Origin: JADGGM01 sp025449955
GTDB lineage: Bacteria; Gemmatimonadota; Gemmatimonadetes; Gemmatimonadales; Gemmatimonadaceae
NCBI GenBank assembly: GCA_036554285.1
Contig: DATBNO010000041.1
Coordinates: forward strand, 1 to 57,117
Length of the DNA: 57,117 nt
Direction: 5' to 3'
The notes beneath the pieces are model-generated. The model made no database searches. It was given only the letters and a program-made list of their open reading frames with translations, and was not told the origin of the DNA. Below, piece by piece: positions 43,835-53,098 of the stretch; the first letter of the stretch is position 1, and each line of letters starts with the position of its first letter. The translations under genes were made by a program, and so were the position numbers.

Positions 43835-44616
43835 CGGCGCGGCAGGCCTTTCACCCGGTTCTGGAAGTCGTGGAACCCGGGCGCGTCTTGCGTTAGGCCC
43901 CGCAGAATGGCGGGGTCGATCTGGTCGATCAGGTGCTCCGTGTCCGCGATGCGGCTCTCTTCCGTCGGGTGCGTGGCGAACCACGTTTCCACCGTCGACG
44001 GATTCGACTGCCGCTCCTGCAGCAGCTTCTGAAACATCGACGGGAGACCGTGCGGATCGATCCCGGCGCGCGTCACGTAGGTCACCGCGCTCTCATCGGC
44101 CTGCTGCTCGTCCTGCCGGCTGAACTTCGAGAACACGGCGTTGCCCGCCACGTTGATCGCGGCGCCCGTCGTCGGATCGCTGCACACGTTGGTCAGAATG
44201 CAGCCCACGGCCAGGCCCAAGCTGGCGCCCTGCTGCTTCTCAATTAGCTTCACCGAGTGGCGGTGGATCACGTGCCCAATCTCGTGGCCCAGCACGCCCG
44301 CCAACTCATCCATCTTGTCCGCCTGCTCGATCAGTCCCCGATTGACGTAGATGTACCCGCCGGGAAGCGCGAACGCGTTCACGTCCTGGCTGTTCACCAC
44401 GAAGAAGTGCCACTCCAAGTTCCGATTGTCAGACAGCTTCGCGATCGAATCGCCAAGCGTGTTCACGTACCGATTGACTTCCGCGTCCTGAATGATCGGT
44501 AGCTGTTTGTTGACGTCCTCCGACTGCTGCTCGCCGAGCTGCACCTCCTGTTGCGTCGACATGGTCGCGCATGCGCAGAGCACGAGAATCAGTCCGCCCC
44601 ATCCGAGTCGCCGCAT
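43831..44616 (-). CDS. M48-family metallopeptidase lipoprotein
   Basis: A 261-residue zinc peptidase of the M48 (Ste24/BepA/LoiP-like) group attached to the envelope. The start at 44616 gives a lipobox (LILVLCAC). The catalytic motif is HEIGHVIHRH near residue 115 within DELAGVLGHEIGHVIHRHSV, and ALPGGYIYVNRGL precedes it as in the family. Bacterial relatives assist outer-membrane protein quality control. The C-terminal region carries ADESAVTYV, the third zinc-ligand helix. It is convergent with the GGDEF gene; both stop codons lie in one GCCTAAC/GTTAGGC word. Confidence 0.93.
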   Translation of the reverse strand: MRRLGWGGLILVLCACATMSTQQEVQLGEQQSEDVNKQLPIIQDAEVNRYVNTLGDSIAKLSDNRNLEWHFFVVNSQDVNAFALPGGYIYVNRGLIEQADKMDELAGVLGHEIGHVIHRHSVKLIEKQQGASLGLAVGCILTNVCSDPTTGAAINVAGNAVFSKFSRQDEQQADESAVTYVTRAGIDPHGLPSMFQKLLQERQSNPSTVETWFATHPTEESRIADTEHLIDQIDPAILRGLTQDAPGFHDFQNRVKGLPRR

Positions 44617-44689
44617 GTCCTGCCCCCGGTTTTCGAATTGACAGAGCGTCTGGGCAAGAGCTGTTCCGCTCGCTTCGCAACCCACGGAC

Positions 44690-45448
44690 GTGACGCTGCT
44701 TAGCGAAGCCCGCGACCTCAAGCGTCGCAAAGCGCGCGAGCGACAAACGCGCTTCGTCGCCGAAGGCGTGCGCACCGTGGAAGAACTGCTTCGCTCACCG
44801 ATCCATCTCGTGGGTGCGCTCGTCTCACCGGCGCTCGCCGAAACGCCGCGAGGGTCCGCGTTGCGCGAAATGATTCGCGCGTCGGCTGTCCCGCTCCTCG
44901 AGGTGAGCGAGCGTGACTTCGCGAGCGCATCGAGCACCGATTCACCGCAAGGGATCCTCGTGGTCGCCGACATCCCACGACGCGACGCGTCGCAGCTCGC
45001 GTTCGGCGACCAGCCGCGCGTGTTGGTCCTGGATGCGGTGCAGGATCCCGGAAACGTCGGCACCCTGGTTCGGACGGCGGCTGCGTTGGGCGCCGACGTC
45101 ACGCTGGCGATGCCCGAGACCGTTGACCTCTGGAACGCCAAAGTCGTCCGTAGCGCAATGGGTGCGCTGTTCCGGCATTCGGTGCTGGCCTGCACGTGGC
45201 AGGAATTCGATGCCATTCGCGCCGCCCACCGATTGTCCTGTTGGGCCGCCGACGTATCCGGCGAACCAGTCGAGCGCGTCGAGGATTCACAGTCGATCGC
45301 CCTCGTCGTCGGGAACGAGGGCGCAGGCATCTCGTCCGAAGCGCAACGCCGCGCCGATCGACGCATCGCGATCCCGATCGCGGCGGACGTCGAGTCGCTC
45401 AACGTTGCCGTGGCCGCTGGGATTCTCCTCTACCAACTCCGTCCGTGA
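44690..45448 (+). CDS. TrmH/SpoU-family RNA 2'-O-methyltransferase
   Basis: SPOUT-fold methyltransferase acting on rRNA or tRNA. The 252-residue protein has an N-terminal substrate-binding domain (RFVAEGVRTVEELLRSP) and the knotted catalytic domain with LVLDAVQDPGNVGTLVRTAAALGA (motif 1), ALVVGNEGAGIS (motif 2) and IPIAADVESLNVAVAAGILLYQ (motif 3). It is the RlmB/TsnR-like subgroup; the exact target base cannot be told. First gene of a four-gene unit: its TGA overlaps the next ATG by one base. Confidence 0.93.
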   Translation: MTLLSEARDLKRRKARERQTRFVAEGVRTVEELLRSPIHLVGALVSPALAETPRGSALREMIRASAVPLLEVSERDFASASSTDSPQGILVVADIPRRDASQLAFGDQPRVLVLDAVQDPGNVGTLVRTAAALGADVTLAMPETVDLWNAKVVRSAMGALFRHSVLACTWQEFDAIRAAHRLSCWAADVSGEPVERVEDSQSIALVVGNEGAGISSEAQRRADRRIAIPIAADVESLNVAVAAGILLYQLRP

Positions 45449-46290
45449 TGCAAGCGTCTGCCGCCACAGGTTCGATCATGCCGGGCGTGTTCGCCTTCGT
45501 ACTCGGCGCAGTCGTCGGGTCGTTCCTGAACGTGTGCGTTGCGCGCTGGCCCAAAGAGTTGTCGGTTGTGAGTCCGCGCTCGCGGTGTCCGCGCTGCGGA
45601 CATCAAATCACGTGGTGGGAGAACGTGCCGTTAGTGAGTTGGGTGCTGTTGCGCGGCAAGTGCCACGGCTGCAAGCAACCGATCTCCGCTGTGTATCCGT
45701 TGGTCGAATTGGTCGTGGCGCTCGGCTGGCTCGCGGCCATGCTGCAATTCGGTCCCACGCTCACCGCGCTGCGCGTGGCCATTTTCGGGACGATTCTACT
45801 CGGCATCATGCTCACCGACGCGACCGCGTACGTGATTCCGGACGGATTTACCGCGTTCGGGTTGGTGTGGGCTCTCGTGATGGCGATCGCGGCCGCCGTG
45901 ATGCGCGAAACTTCGGTGTTCGCCAACCTGTATGATTCAGCAATAGGGGCGTGTGTCGGAGCCGGTTTGATCGCCATCGTCGGTTGGCTGGGCGAAATGG
46001 CGTTCAAGAAGGAAGCAATGGGCTTTGGTGACGTGACGCTCATGGCGATGGTCGGCGCGCATCTTGGCATCGGCCGGACGTTCCTGACGATATTTTTCGG
46101 TGCCGCGTTGGGCGCCGTGGTTTTCCTGATAGTAGTGTTCCCGATCGCGTACGTGCGCAGCAGGCGGGCCGGCGTCGAGTTCGACGCGCCGCTCGTTCCA
46201 TTCGGCGTATTCCTGGCGCCCGCCGCCATGATCGCGCTGTTGTGGGGCGGACCGCTCATCACTTGGTATCGAGGACTAACGGGACTCTGA
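45448..46290 (+). CDS. prepilin peptidase (type IV leader peptidase, A24)
   Basis: Inner-membrane aspartyl protease that cleaves and N-methylates type IV pilins and type II secretion pseudopilins. The 280-residue product has the cytoplasmic cysteine domain (CPRCGHQITWWENVPLVSW and CHGCKQ), and the two catalytic aspartates in LTDATAYVIPD and GFGDVTLMA (G-x-GD). About eight membrane segments are visible. It is coupled upstream and downstream by TGATG overlaps, so it shares a transcript with a Clp-like ATPase and a zincin lipoprotein. No pilin genes are nearby. Confidence 0.95.
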   Translation: MQASAATGSIMPGVFAFVLGAVVGSFLNVCVARWPKELSVVSPRSRCPRCGHQITWWENVPLVSWVLLRGKCHGCKQPISAVYPLVELVVALGWLAAMLQFGPTLTALRVAIFGTILLGIMLTDATAYVIPDGFTAFGLVWALVMAIAAAVMRETSVFANLYDSAIGACVGAGLIAIVGWLGEMAFKKEAMGFGDVTLMAMVGAHLGIGRTFLTIFFGAALGAVVFLIVVFPIAYVRSRRAGVEFDAPLVPFGVFLAPAAMIALLWGGPLITWYRGLTGL

Positions 46291-47516
46291 TGTTGGATGA
46301 CGTGTTGGGCTCGGATGGCCAGACGCTGTCGCGCACCACGCGCGACTTGACCGCCGAAGCGCGCGCGGGCCGTCTCGAGACGGTGCGCTGCCGCGACGAC
46401 GAGATCGCGCGCGTCGTGGACATCCTTCTGCGCCAGAGCAAGAACAATCCGGCGTTGGTCGGCCCCGCCGGTGTCGGCAAGACCGCCATCGCGGAGGGCC
46501 TCGCGCAACGCATCGCGTCGGGCGACGTCCCGCTCGCGCTGCGAAGCGTGAAGCTTCTCGCGCTCGACCACGTGGCGCTCCTCGCCGGGACGATGTATCG
46601 CGGTCAGTACGAAGAGCGCCTGCGCGACATCGTGAAGGCGGCGTCGTCCGACCCCGACATCATTTTGTTCATCGACGAGCTGCACAATCTGATCGGGCAA
46701 GGCACGGCGATGGGCGCGGCGATGGACGCGGCGAACATGCTCAAGCCGGCGCTCGTGCGCGGCGAATTCCGCGTGATCGGCGCGACCACGCAGGACGAGT
46801 ACGATCACTGGGTGCGCGGTGACCCGGCGCTCGAGCGTCGCTTCCAGAAGATCACGGTGCGCGAGCTCTCGGTGGAGCAGACGCTCGAGGTGCTGCACGC
46901 GCGCAAGGAGCGGCTCGAGCGCCACCACAACGTGGCCATCGCCGAAGAGGCATTGGTGGCGAGCGTCGCACTTACCGACCGCTATGTCACCGATCGCGCG
47001 CGTCCCGACCGCGCGATCGATGCGTTGGACGAGGCGTGCGCGCACACGCAGGCTGTCGCGCAGTATCCGAGCGATCTCGAGGCGCTCATCGTCGAGCGGC
47101 GCCATCTCGTTAGGCTCGCCGAACGCGACGTGGCGGCGGCGCCGCGTTCGGCGCGCACGCCGGCGGAAGAGACCGAGAGTGTCGACGACCCGATCGAGCG
47201 CATGGCGCGCGGCGGTATCGCGGCGCTCGAGCGCTTCGGCGCCGAGCTCGAGGCCGCGTTCACGGGCCAGCGGAATGCGACACCCACGCCGGCCCCGGCG
47301 GCCGGCAGTCCGTCCGCCGAGCCGTCGCCTAACGGACAGACGGAGCCCGCGCCCGTGCGCGCGCCGCGCGTCGTGCCCGAGGCCCGGTCCCGCCTTGCCG
47401 CGTTGGAGACGGAGCTGCAACGCCGCTTCATCGATGCCGGACTCGTCGTGCGCGCCCACGATGTCGCGCGCGTCGTCGCCGTGGCCACGGGACAGGACGT
47501 GCAATGGACCAATTGA
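46290..47516 (+). CDS. single-ring ClpA/ClpB-type AAA+ ATPase without D2
   Basis: A 408-residue protein homologous to the first AAA+ module (D1) of ClpA/B/C: LETVRCRDDEIARVVDIL, Walker A GPAGVGKTAIAEGLA, pore-loop region MYRGQYEERL, Walker B IILFIDELHNL, sensor IGATTQDEY, arginine fingers in ALERRFQ, and the alpha domain with PDRAIDALDEACA. It lacks both the N domain and the entire second ATPase ring and instead ends in a low-complexity Pro/Ala linker and a short helical tail (SRLAALETELQRRFIDAGLV). This is not a simple truncation: the C terminus is a folded-looking, unrelated extension. Operon with prepilin peptidase and a zincin. Function unknown. Confidence 0.85.
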   Translation: MLDDVLGSDGQTLSRTTRDLTAEARAGRLETVRCRDDEIARVVDILLRQSKNNPALVGPAGVGKTAIAEGLAQRIASGDVPLALRSVKLLALDHVALLAGTMYRGQYEERLRDIVKAASSDPDIILFIDELHNLIGQGTAMGAAMDAANMLKPALVRGEFRVIGATTQDEYDHWVRGDPALERRFQKITVRELSVEQTLEVLHARKERLERHHNVAIAEEALVASVALTDRYVTDRARPDRAIDALDEACAHTQAVAQYPSDLEALIVERRHLVRLAERDVAAAPRSARTPAEETESVDDPIERMARGGIAALERFGAELEAAFTGQRNATPTPAPAAGSPSAEPSPNGQTEPAPVRAPRVVPEARSRLAALETELQRRFIDAGLVVRAHDVARVVAVATGQDVQWTN

Positions 47517-48784
47517 TGGTCGCGCGGCGCGTTCTCATCGCCGCGCTGTGTTTGGCCGCAATTGGCGCGTGCGCGCGCAAGGACGAGGCGGCCGCGCAGG
47601 GCCCCTACGCCCGCGAGGTCGCCGAGGACATTCCGATCATCGAGCGCGGCACGGGTCTCACGTTCAAGCGCCCGCCGGTTCTGGAGACGCGCACCAAGGC
47701 GCAGGTGCGCCAGTTCCTCGAGTCACGGTTCACCGACCAGCTCACCGACCAGGAAATCGACGGCCAATCGACGTTCTACAAGCGGTTAGGCCTGATTCCG
47801 GACACGCTCGATCTCAAGTCGTTCATGATCGACTTGCTCACCGAGCAGGTCGCCGGCTTCTACGACCCGCACACCAAGGTGCTGTACGTCGTCGATAGCG
47901 CGCCGCCCGACATGATCGGCTTCGTCATCCAGCACGAGCTCGTGCACGCGCTGCAGGATCAGTACGTCAATCTCGATTCGCTCGAGAACGTGCATGCGCA
48001 GAACGATCGCGCCCTCGCCGCGCAGGCGGTGATCGAAGGACAGGCGACGCTCGTGCCCATCCAGGCGACGCTGGGCCCGGGCGCCGGACTGCCGGGCGGG
48101 TGGGATCGCGTGCGGGACATGATCCGCGATAGCCGCGCGAACGGAATGGCCCAATTCAACGCGGCACCGGAGCTCTTGCAGGAGACGCTCATCTTCCCGT
48201 ACCTGAGCGGCGCGGAATTCGTGCGCGACCTGGAGCTGCACATGCCGGGCAAGCAGCCGTACGGCCCGAACATGCCCACATCCACGGCGCAGGTGCTCCA
48301 TCCGGGCTCGTTCTACACCCACCGGCAGGCGCCGCTCGACGTCCTCCTTCCCAAGCCGTCGGCCGGCACCGTCACGTACTCCGATGACGTCGGCGAATTC
48401 GAGACGCGCATTTTCTTGTTCCAGTTTCTGCGTGAGCAGAATGCGTCGATGCGCGGCGCCGCGGGATGGACCGGGGACCGTTACGAGGTGATCAAATTTC
48501 CCACGGGCGAGGGCATTGCCTGGCTCACGCTCTGGAACACGTCCGTGCAGTCGGCGGAGTTCGGCAACGATGTCGAGACGATCATCGGTCGTCGCTTCGA
48601 CAACCCGGCGGCGAAGGACACGCCGGTGGGCAAGGAATACTCTCTGCCTAACGATCGAACCCTGACCCTGTGGGGCGGGACGGTGGCCGGCCACCCCGCC
48701 GTGCTCTACACCGACTTCCCGTCGGGGCACGCCGCGTCGATCGTCCGCCTCGACAAGGTCACTGTCGCCACAGCGCCTCGTTAG
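47504..48784 (+). CDS. secreted zincin lipoprotein (HExxH), unknown family
   Basis: A 426-residue lipoprotein (signal with AAIGAC lipobox-like site near residue 23) containing the zinc motif HELVHALQD near residue 147, preceded by GFYDPHTKVLYVV. The third ligand is probably a glutamate in AVIEGQATL about 28 residues later, giving a gluzincin-like arrangement. It overlaps the Clp-like gene by 13 bp, so the two are likely translated together. The stop TAG is provided by a GTTAGGC word. The end overlaps the lon 3' end on the opposite strand by 26 bp. Substrate unknown. Confidence 0.8.
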   Translation: MDQLMVARRVLIAALCLAAIGACARKDEAAAQGPYAREVAEDIPIIERGTGLTFKRPPVLETRTKAQVRQFLESRFTDQLTDQEIDGQSTFYKRLGLIPDTLDLKSFMIDLLTEQVAGFYDPHTKVLYVVDSAPPDMIGFVIQHELVHALQDQYVNLDSLENVHAQNDRALAAQAVIEGQATLVPIQATLGPGAGLPGGWDRVRDMIRDSRANGMAQFNAAPELLQETLIFPYLSGAEFVRDLELHMPGKQPYGPNMPTSTAQVLHPGSFYTHRQAPLDVLLPKPSAGTVTYSDDVGEFETRIFLFQFLREQNASMRGAAGWTGDRYEVIKFPTGEGIAWLTLWNTSVQSAEFGNDVETIIGRRFDNPAAKDTPVGKEYSLPNDRTLTLWGGTVAGHPAVLYTDFPSGHAASIVRLDKVTVATAPR

Positions 48785-51248
48785 GCGCGGCTGCGCCCAC
48801 GGCGGGCCGCTCCACCGCCACCGTCCGTGCCGCCGCTTCGCGCTCGTCCGGCGGGGCCGATGGCTGATCCGCCGGGCCGGCCGCCGCCGGCTGCAACAAC
48901 GCCAACCGGAACACCTCGTCCATCGTCGATGCGAACGTGAACGCCATGTTCGCGCGCATCTCGTCCGGCACGTCGCGCAGATCCTTCTCGTTCATCTTGG
49001 GCAGGATCACCTCGCGCAGGCCGGCGCGGTACGCGGCCATCATCTTCTCCTTCACGCCGCCGATCTCCAGCACCTTGCCGCGCAGCGTCACCTCGCCGGT
49101 CATCGCCAGGTCGCGCCGGACCGGACGCTCCGAGAGCGCGCTCGCGATCGCCAGTGTCACCGTGATGCCGGCGCTCGGCCCGTCCTTCGGCACCGCGCCC
49201 GCCGGCAAGTGGATGTGCAGATCGAATTCGCGGAACATCTTCTCGTCGATCTCCAACTGCTTGGCCCGCGACCGCACGTAGGAATACGCGGCATCCACCG
49301 ATTCGCGCATCACGTCGCCTAACTGACCGGTCACGATCAACCGGCCCGTGCCCGGCATCTTGAGCGCTTCGATGATCATGAGATCGCCGCCCGTCGCCGT
49401 CCACGCCAGGCCCGTCACCGCGCCCACCTCGGGCTCCTTCTCCGCTTCCTCGCGCGCATACCGTGGTATGCCTAACAACTCTTCCGCCTTGGCCATGTCC
49501 ACCACCCAGGCGCCTTCCTCACCCTCGGCCTTCCGGAGCGCGCGCTTGCGCATGATCGCCGAGATGTTGCGGGAGAAGCCGCGCAACCCGGCTTCGCGCG
49601 AGTAGCCGCTCGAGATGAAGCCCAGCACTTCGTCGGTGAACTGCAGCTCCTTGTCGGTGATGCCGTGCTCCTCGAACAGCTTGGGCAGCAGGTACCGCCA
49701 CGCGATCTCCACTTTCTCTTCGATCGTGTATCCGGCGATGCGAATCACTTCCATGCGGTCGCGCAGCGGCGCCGGAATGTCGAACAGGTTGTTCGCCGTG
49801 CAGATGAACAATACCTGCGACAAGTCGAACGGCAGATTCACGTAGTGATCCACGAAGCCGTGGTTCTGCGACGGGTCCAGCACCTCGAGCATCGCCGCCG
49901 TGGGATCGCCGGCCATCCCGCCCGAGGTCATCTTGTCGATCTCGTCGATCATGAGCACCGGATCTTTTACCGCCACGCGGCGCAGCGCCTGCAGCAACAG
50001 ACCCGGCATGGCGCCCACGTACGTCCGCCGGTGTCCGCGGACCTCGGCCTCGTCGCGGACGCCGCCCACCGAAATCCGGTAGAACGCGCGGCCGATGGAC
50101 GAGGCGATCGCTTCGCCTAACGACGTCTTGCCCGTGCCCGGCGGCCCGACGAAGCAGAGGATCGGTCCGTGCGGATCGCCGCCGCGGAGTTGGCGCACCG
50201 CGAGGTACTCGCGAATGCGCTCCTTGGCTTCGCTCAAGCCGTAGTGCTTGGCGTCCAGCGCTTCCTGCACTTTCGGCAGCGTGATCGTGTCCGCGCCCGA
50301 CGTGGTCGTCCACGGCAGCGACAAGAGCCAGTCGAGGTACGTGCGGATCACCTGATATTCGCTCGACGCCGGCGACAGCATGCGCAGCCGCTCCGTCTCC
50401 CGGCGCGCCTCGTGCGCCGCTTTCTCGGGCAGCTGCGCTTCCTCGATCTTCTTCAGGATGTCGATCGCGTCCTTCTCGCCCGGGTCGGCTTCGCCTAACT
50501 CTGCCTGGATGGCGCGCAGCTGTTGGCGCAGGTAGAACTCGCGCTGGTGCTGCTCGATCTTCACCTCGGTCTGGCGCTTGATGTCTTCCATCACCCGCGC
50601 GCGCGCCACCTCGCGCTCGAGGCGGCCTAACACGAACCGGATACGGTCGCCGATGTCCAACCGCTGCAGCACCTCGTCTTTTTCCGAGATGCGCAAGTTC
50701 ATGTTCGTCGCCGCCAGGTCCGCGAACCGCCCCGGGTCGGACATGTTCATCTTGAGGATCGCCGGCACTTCGTCTGGAATGCGATCCACCAGCTCGGCCA
50801 GTGTCTCGGCCGCCGCAACCAGTCGGGCCATCAGCTCCTCGCCCTCGATCGGATCGAGCGGCGTCTCTTTGGCGGGCCTGATCACCGCCACCGGATACGG
50901 CTCGCGCTGCACCACGGACTCGACCACGATCCGGCGCAATCCCTGCAGCGTGATCTGGATCGTGTCACCGGGCAGGTTGATGCGCTCGTGCACGCGCGCC
51001 GCCACGCCGACGCGCCCCACGAACGCGTCGGCGTTGATCGGCTCGTCGTGGTCGCCCGTGGCCACCAGCAGCCCCACGATGAGCCCGGCTTCGTCGTTCC
51101 CGCGAATGATCGACAGATTCTCGGGCGCGCCCATCTGCACCGCGATCGTGCCCAACGGGTAGACGATGGTCGACCGCAACGCCATGAGCGGCAGGGTCGG
51201 CGGCAGCTCCGAGCGAAGAATCTCTTCCTTACGCTGTGTGCGAGCCAT
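48759..51248 (-). CDS. lon: ATP-dependent protease Lon
   Basis: Hexameric AAA+ serine protease that degrades misfolded and regulatory proteins in the cytoplasm. The 829-residue protein from the ATG at 51248 (MARTQRKEE) has the LAN N-terminal domain (LPLMALRSTIVYPLGTIAV), coiled coil, Walker A GPPGTGKTSLG, Walker B VLMIDEIDK, and the Ser-Lys protease domain with the active serine in PKDGPSAGIT and the lysine in GGVKEKMMAA. The C-terminal Pro/Glu-rich tail of about 30 residues is longer than usual. A hairpin lies in the leader. Convergent with the zincin gene. Confidence 0.97.
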   Translation of the reverse strand: MARTQRKEEILRSELPPTLPLMALRSTIVYPLGTIAVQMGAPENLSIIRGNDEAGLIVGLLVATGDHDEPINADAFVGRVGVAARVHERINLPGDTIQITLQGLRRIVVESVVQREPYPVAVIRPAKETPLDPIEGEELMARLVAAAETLAELVDRIPDEVPAILKMNMSDPGRFADLAATNMNLRISEKDEVLQRLDIGDRIRFVLGRLEREVARARVMEDIKRQTEVKIEQHQREFYLRQQLRAIQAELGEADPGEKDAIDILKKIEEAQLPEKAAHEARRETERLRMLSPASSEYQVIRTYLDWLLSLPWTTTSGADTITLPKVQEALDAKHYGLSEAKERIREYLAVRQLRGGDPHGPILCFVGPPGTGKTSLGEAIASSIGRAFYRISVGGVRDEAEVRGHRRTYVGAMPGLLLQALRRVAVKDPVLMIDEIDKMTSGGMAGDPTAAMLEVLDPSQNHGFVDHYVNLPFDLSQVLFICTANNLFDIPAPLRDRMEVIRIAGYTIEEKVEIAWRYLLPKLFEEHGITDKELQFTDEVLGFISSGYSREAGLRGFSRNISAIMRKRALRKAEGEEGAWVVDMAKAEELLGIPRYAREEAEKEPEVGAVTGLAWTATGGDLMIIEALKMPGTGRLIVTGQLGDVMRESVDAAYSYVRSRAKQLEIDEKMFREFDLHIHLPAGAVPKDGPSAGITVTLAIASALSERPVRRDLAMTGEVTLRGKVLEIGGVKEKMMAAYRAGLREVILPKMNEKDLRDVPDEMRANMAFTFASTMDEVFRLALLQPAAAGPADQPSAPPDEREAAARTVAVERPAVGAAAPNEALWRQ

Positions 51249-51376
51249 TTCGATTGGGTGGAGGGGACCGCGAAAGAACGACGAGCCCAAGTACCCCGGC
51301 GGTACGCGCTTGGGCGCGACCGGCGCCGGAAGCCCGTCGTTGAACTCAATGATACGTCGATCTATCTTTCACGGCT
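51249..51376. promoter_or_regulatory. lon / ffh divergent region with hairpin
   Basis: The 128-bp divergent region contains a nested inverted repeat: outer arms GCCCAAG (51285-51291) and CTTGGGC (51309-51315), inner GTACC/GGTAC (51291-51295 and 51301-51305). It lies 37 bp or more upstream of lon and could be a leader hairpin or an operator. Promoters for both genes must lie here but no clear -35/-10 pair stands out. Confidence 0.35.
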
Positions 51377-52699
51377 ATGTTTGACGAGCTGAGTGAAAAG
51401 CTGGACTCCGTGTTCGCGCGCCTGCGCGGCCGCGGCGTCCTGTCGGAAGCCGACATCAAGGAAGGACTGCGCGAAGTCCGCCGCGTCCTCCTCGAAGCCG
51501 ACGTCAACTTCCAGCTCACCCGCGAATTCCTCGAGCGCGTCGAGCAGAAAGCAGTCGGCGTCTCCGCCCTCCGCACTGTCTCGCCCGGACAGCAACTCGT
51601 CAAGATCGTCCACGACGAATTGGCGGCCATGTTGGGCGAACGGCGCGAAGGCCTGCGCATGAGCACCGTCCCGCCCACCGTCGTGCTCATGGTCGGGTTG
51701 CAAGGCTCCGGGAAAACCACCACCGCCGCGAAGCTCGCACGCCGACTCGCCGGGGAAGGCCGCCCAACCCGGTTGGTCGCGGCCGACGTCTATCGCCCCG
51801 CCGCCATCGACCAACTGGAGACGTTGGGCGCGCAAATCGGCGCGCCGGTCACGGTCGATCGCAGCACCACCGACGTCGTCAAGATCGCCAAGAAGGGCTT
51901 GGACGACGCGCGCCGGGCCCGCGAGCGCGTCCTCATCGTCGACACCGCCGGCCGCTTGCAGATCGACGATGACATGATGCGCGAGCTCGCGCGCCTCAAG
52001 GACGCGGTCCACCCCGACGAGATCCTCCTCGTCGCCGACGGCATGACCGGCCAGGACGCGGTCCGCATCGCCAAAGGCTTCGACGACGCGTTGGGCATCA
52101 CCGGCGTCGTGCTCACCAAAATGGATGGCGACGCACGCGGCGGCGCGGCGCTCTCGATCTACGGCGTCACCAAGAAACCGATCAAGTTCATTGGGTTAGG
52201 CGAAAAAACGGACGCCCTCGAGGAGTTCCACCCCGACCGCATGGCGGGGCGCATTCTCCAGATGGGCGACATCGTCTCCTTCGTCGAAAAGGCCCAAGAA
52301 TCGTTCGACGCCGACGAAGCGAAGCGCCTCGAGAAAAAAGTCCGCAAGGAAGGCTTCGATCTCGAAGACTTTCTCTCCAGCATGAAGCAGATTCAACGCC
52401 TGGGTCCCCTCGAGGGATTGCTCAAATTGTTGCCGGGCGTGAACGCGAAGATGCTCAAGCAGGCCAAGCTCGATCCCAAGCGGCTCAAGCACGCCGAGGC
52501 GATCGTGCTGTCGATGACGCACGCCGAGCGGAAGACACCAGGTATCATCAACGGGTCGAGACGCGCGCGCATCGCGAAGGGCGCGGGCCGCCCAATCAGC
52601 GAAGTGAACCGCTTGCTCGATCAGTTCCGCGATATGCAGAAAGCAATGAAGAGGATGCAGAAAGAAGGGCGGCCGCCCGGTATGGCGTTCGGGCGGTAA
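51377..52699 (+). CDS. ffh: signal recognition particle protein Ffh
   Basis: GTPase subunit of the bacterial SRP that targets nascent membrane proteins. The 440-residue product has the N domain, G1 GLQGSGKTT, G2 DVYRPAA, G3 DTAGRLQ, G4 TKMDGDARGG and the Met-rich M domain toward the C terminus (FRDMQKAMKRMQKEGRPPG). A GTTAGGC word encodes the conserved GLGE of the G5 region, while several other Leu-Gly pairs here use GTTGGGC. It heads the ffh-rpsP-rimM-trmD cluster, the usual order. Confidence 0.97.
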   Translation: MFDELSEKLDSVFARLRGRGVLSEADIKEGLREVRRVLLEADVNFQLTREFLERVEQKAVGVSALRTVSPGQQLVKIVHDELAAMLGERREGLRMSTVPPTVVLMVGLQGSGKTTTAAKLARRLAGEGRPTRLVAADVYRPAAIDQLETLGAQIGAPVTVDRSTTDVVKIAKKGLDDARRARERVLIVDTAGRLQIDDDMMRELARLKDAVHPDEILLVADGMTGQDAVRIAKGFDDALGITGVVLTKMDGDARGGAALSIYGVTKKPIKFIGLGEKTDALEEFHPDRMAGRILQMGDIVSFVEKAQESFDADEAKRLEKKVRKEGFDLEDFLSSMKQIQRLGPLEGLLKLLPGVNAKMLKQAKLDPKRLKHAEAIVLSMTHAERKTPGIINGSRRARIAKGAGRPISEVNRLLDQFRDMQKAMKRMQKEGRPPGMAFGR

Positions 52700-52785
52700 C
52701 GTAGTCCCCGGGTGCGGTCCGGATCTGCCGGATGCGCGATGAGCCCGGTGCAGGGAAGCACTCTCGTCTCGAAGGAGCGTGAACC

Positions 52786-53097
52786 ATGGCCGTGAGAATT
52801 CGTCTCCGCCGCGTTGGGCGGAAAAGACAACCCGTGTATCGCATCGTCGTCACCGATTCGCGCAGCCCGCGCGACGGCCGCTTCATCGAGACGATCGGCA
52901 GCTACAACCCGCGCCAGAGCGAATCGGCGCTGCAGCTCCAGACCGAGCGCGCCGACTACTGGTTAGGCGTCGGCGCCTTGCCCAGCGACACCGTCCGCTC
53001 GTTGCTCCGGAAGGCGGGCCTCCTCAAGGCGCGCCACGAGAAGCGCCTCGCCTCCCGCCGACAGGGCAGCGCCGTGCCGGTGCGCGACGCGGAGTAG
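52786..53097 (+). CDS. rpsP: 30S ribosomal protein S16
   Basis: Small-subunit ribosomal protein, 103 residues. The N terminus MAVRIRLRRVGRKRQPVYRI and the block SPRDGRFIETIGSYNPR are diagnostic. An AAGGAG site eight bases upstream defines the ATG at 52786. The C-terminal tail is Arg/Lys rich. It is followed one base later by rimM. Confidence 0.98.
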   Translation: MAVRIRLRRVGRKRQPVYRIVVTDSRSPRDGRFIETIGSYNPRQSESALQLQTERADYWLGVGALPSDTVRSLLRKAGLLKARHEKRLASRRQGSAVPVRDAE

Positions 53098-53098
53098 C

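Noticed and set aside
44616..45402. Upstream extension of the M48 peptidase frame beyond the lipobox
   Set aside because: The extension is opposite the TrmH-type gene, is Ser/Arg-rich, and precedes a normal lipoprotein signal that marks the true start at 44616.
45603..47504. A 633-codon minus-strand frame opposite prepilin peptidase and the Clp-like gene
   Set aside because: Composition is Arg/His-rich and low complexity with no motif, while the plus strand carries clear domain signatures in a coupled operon.
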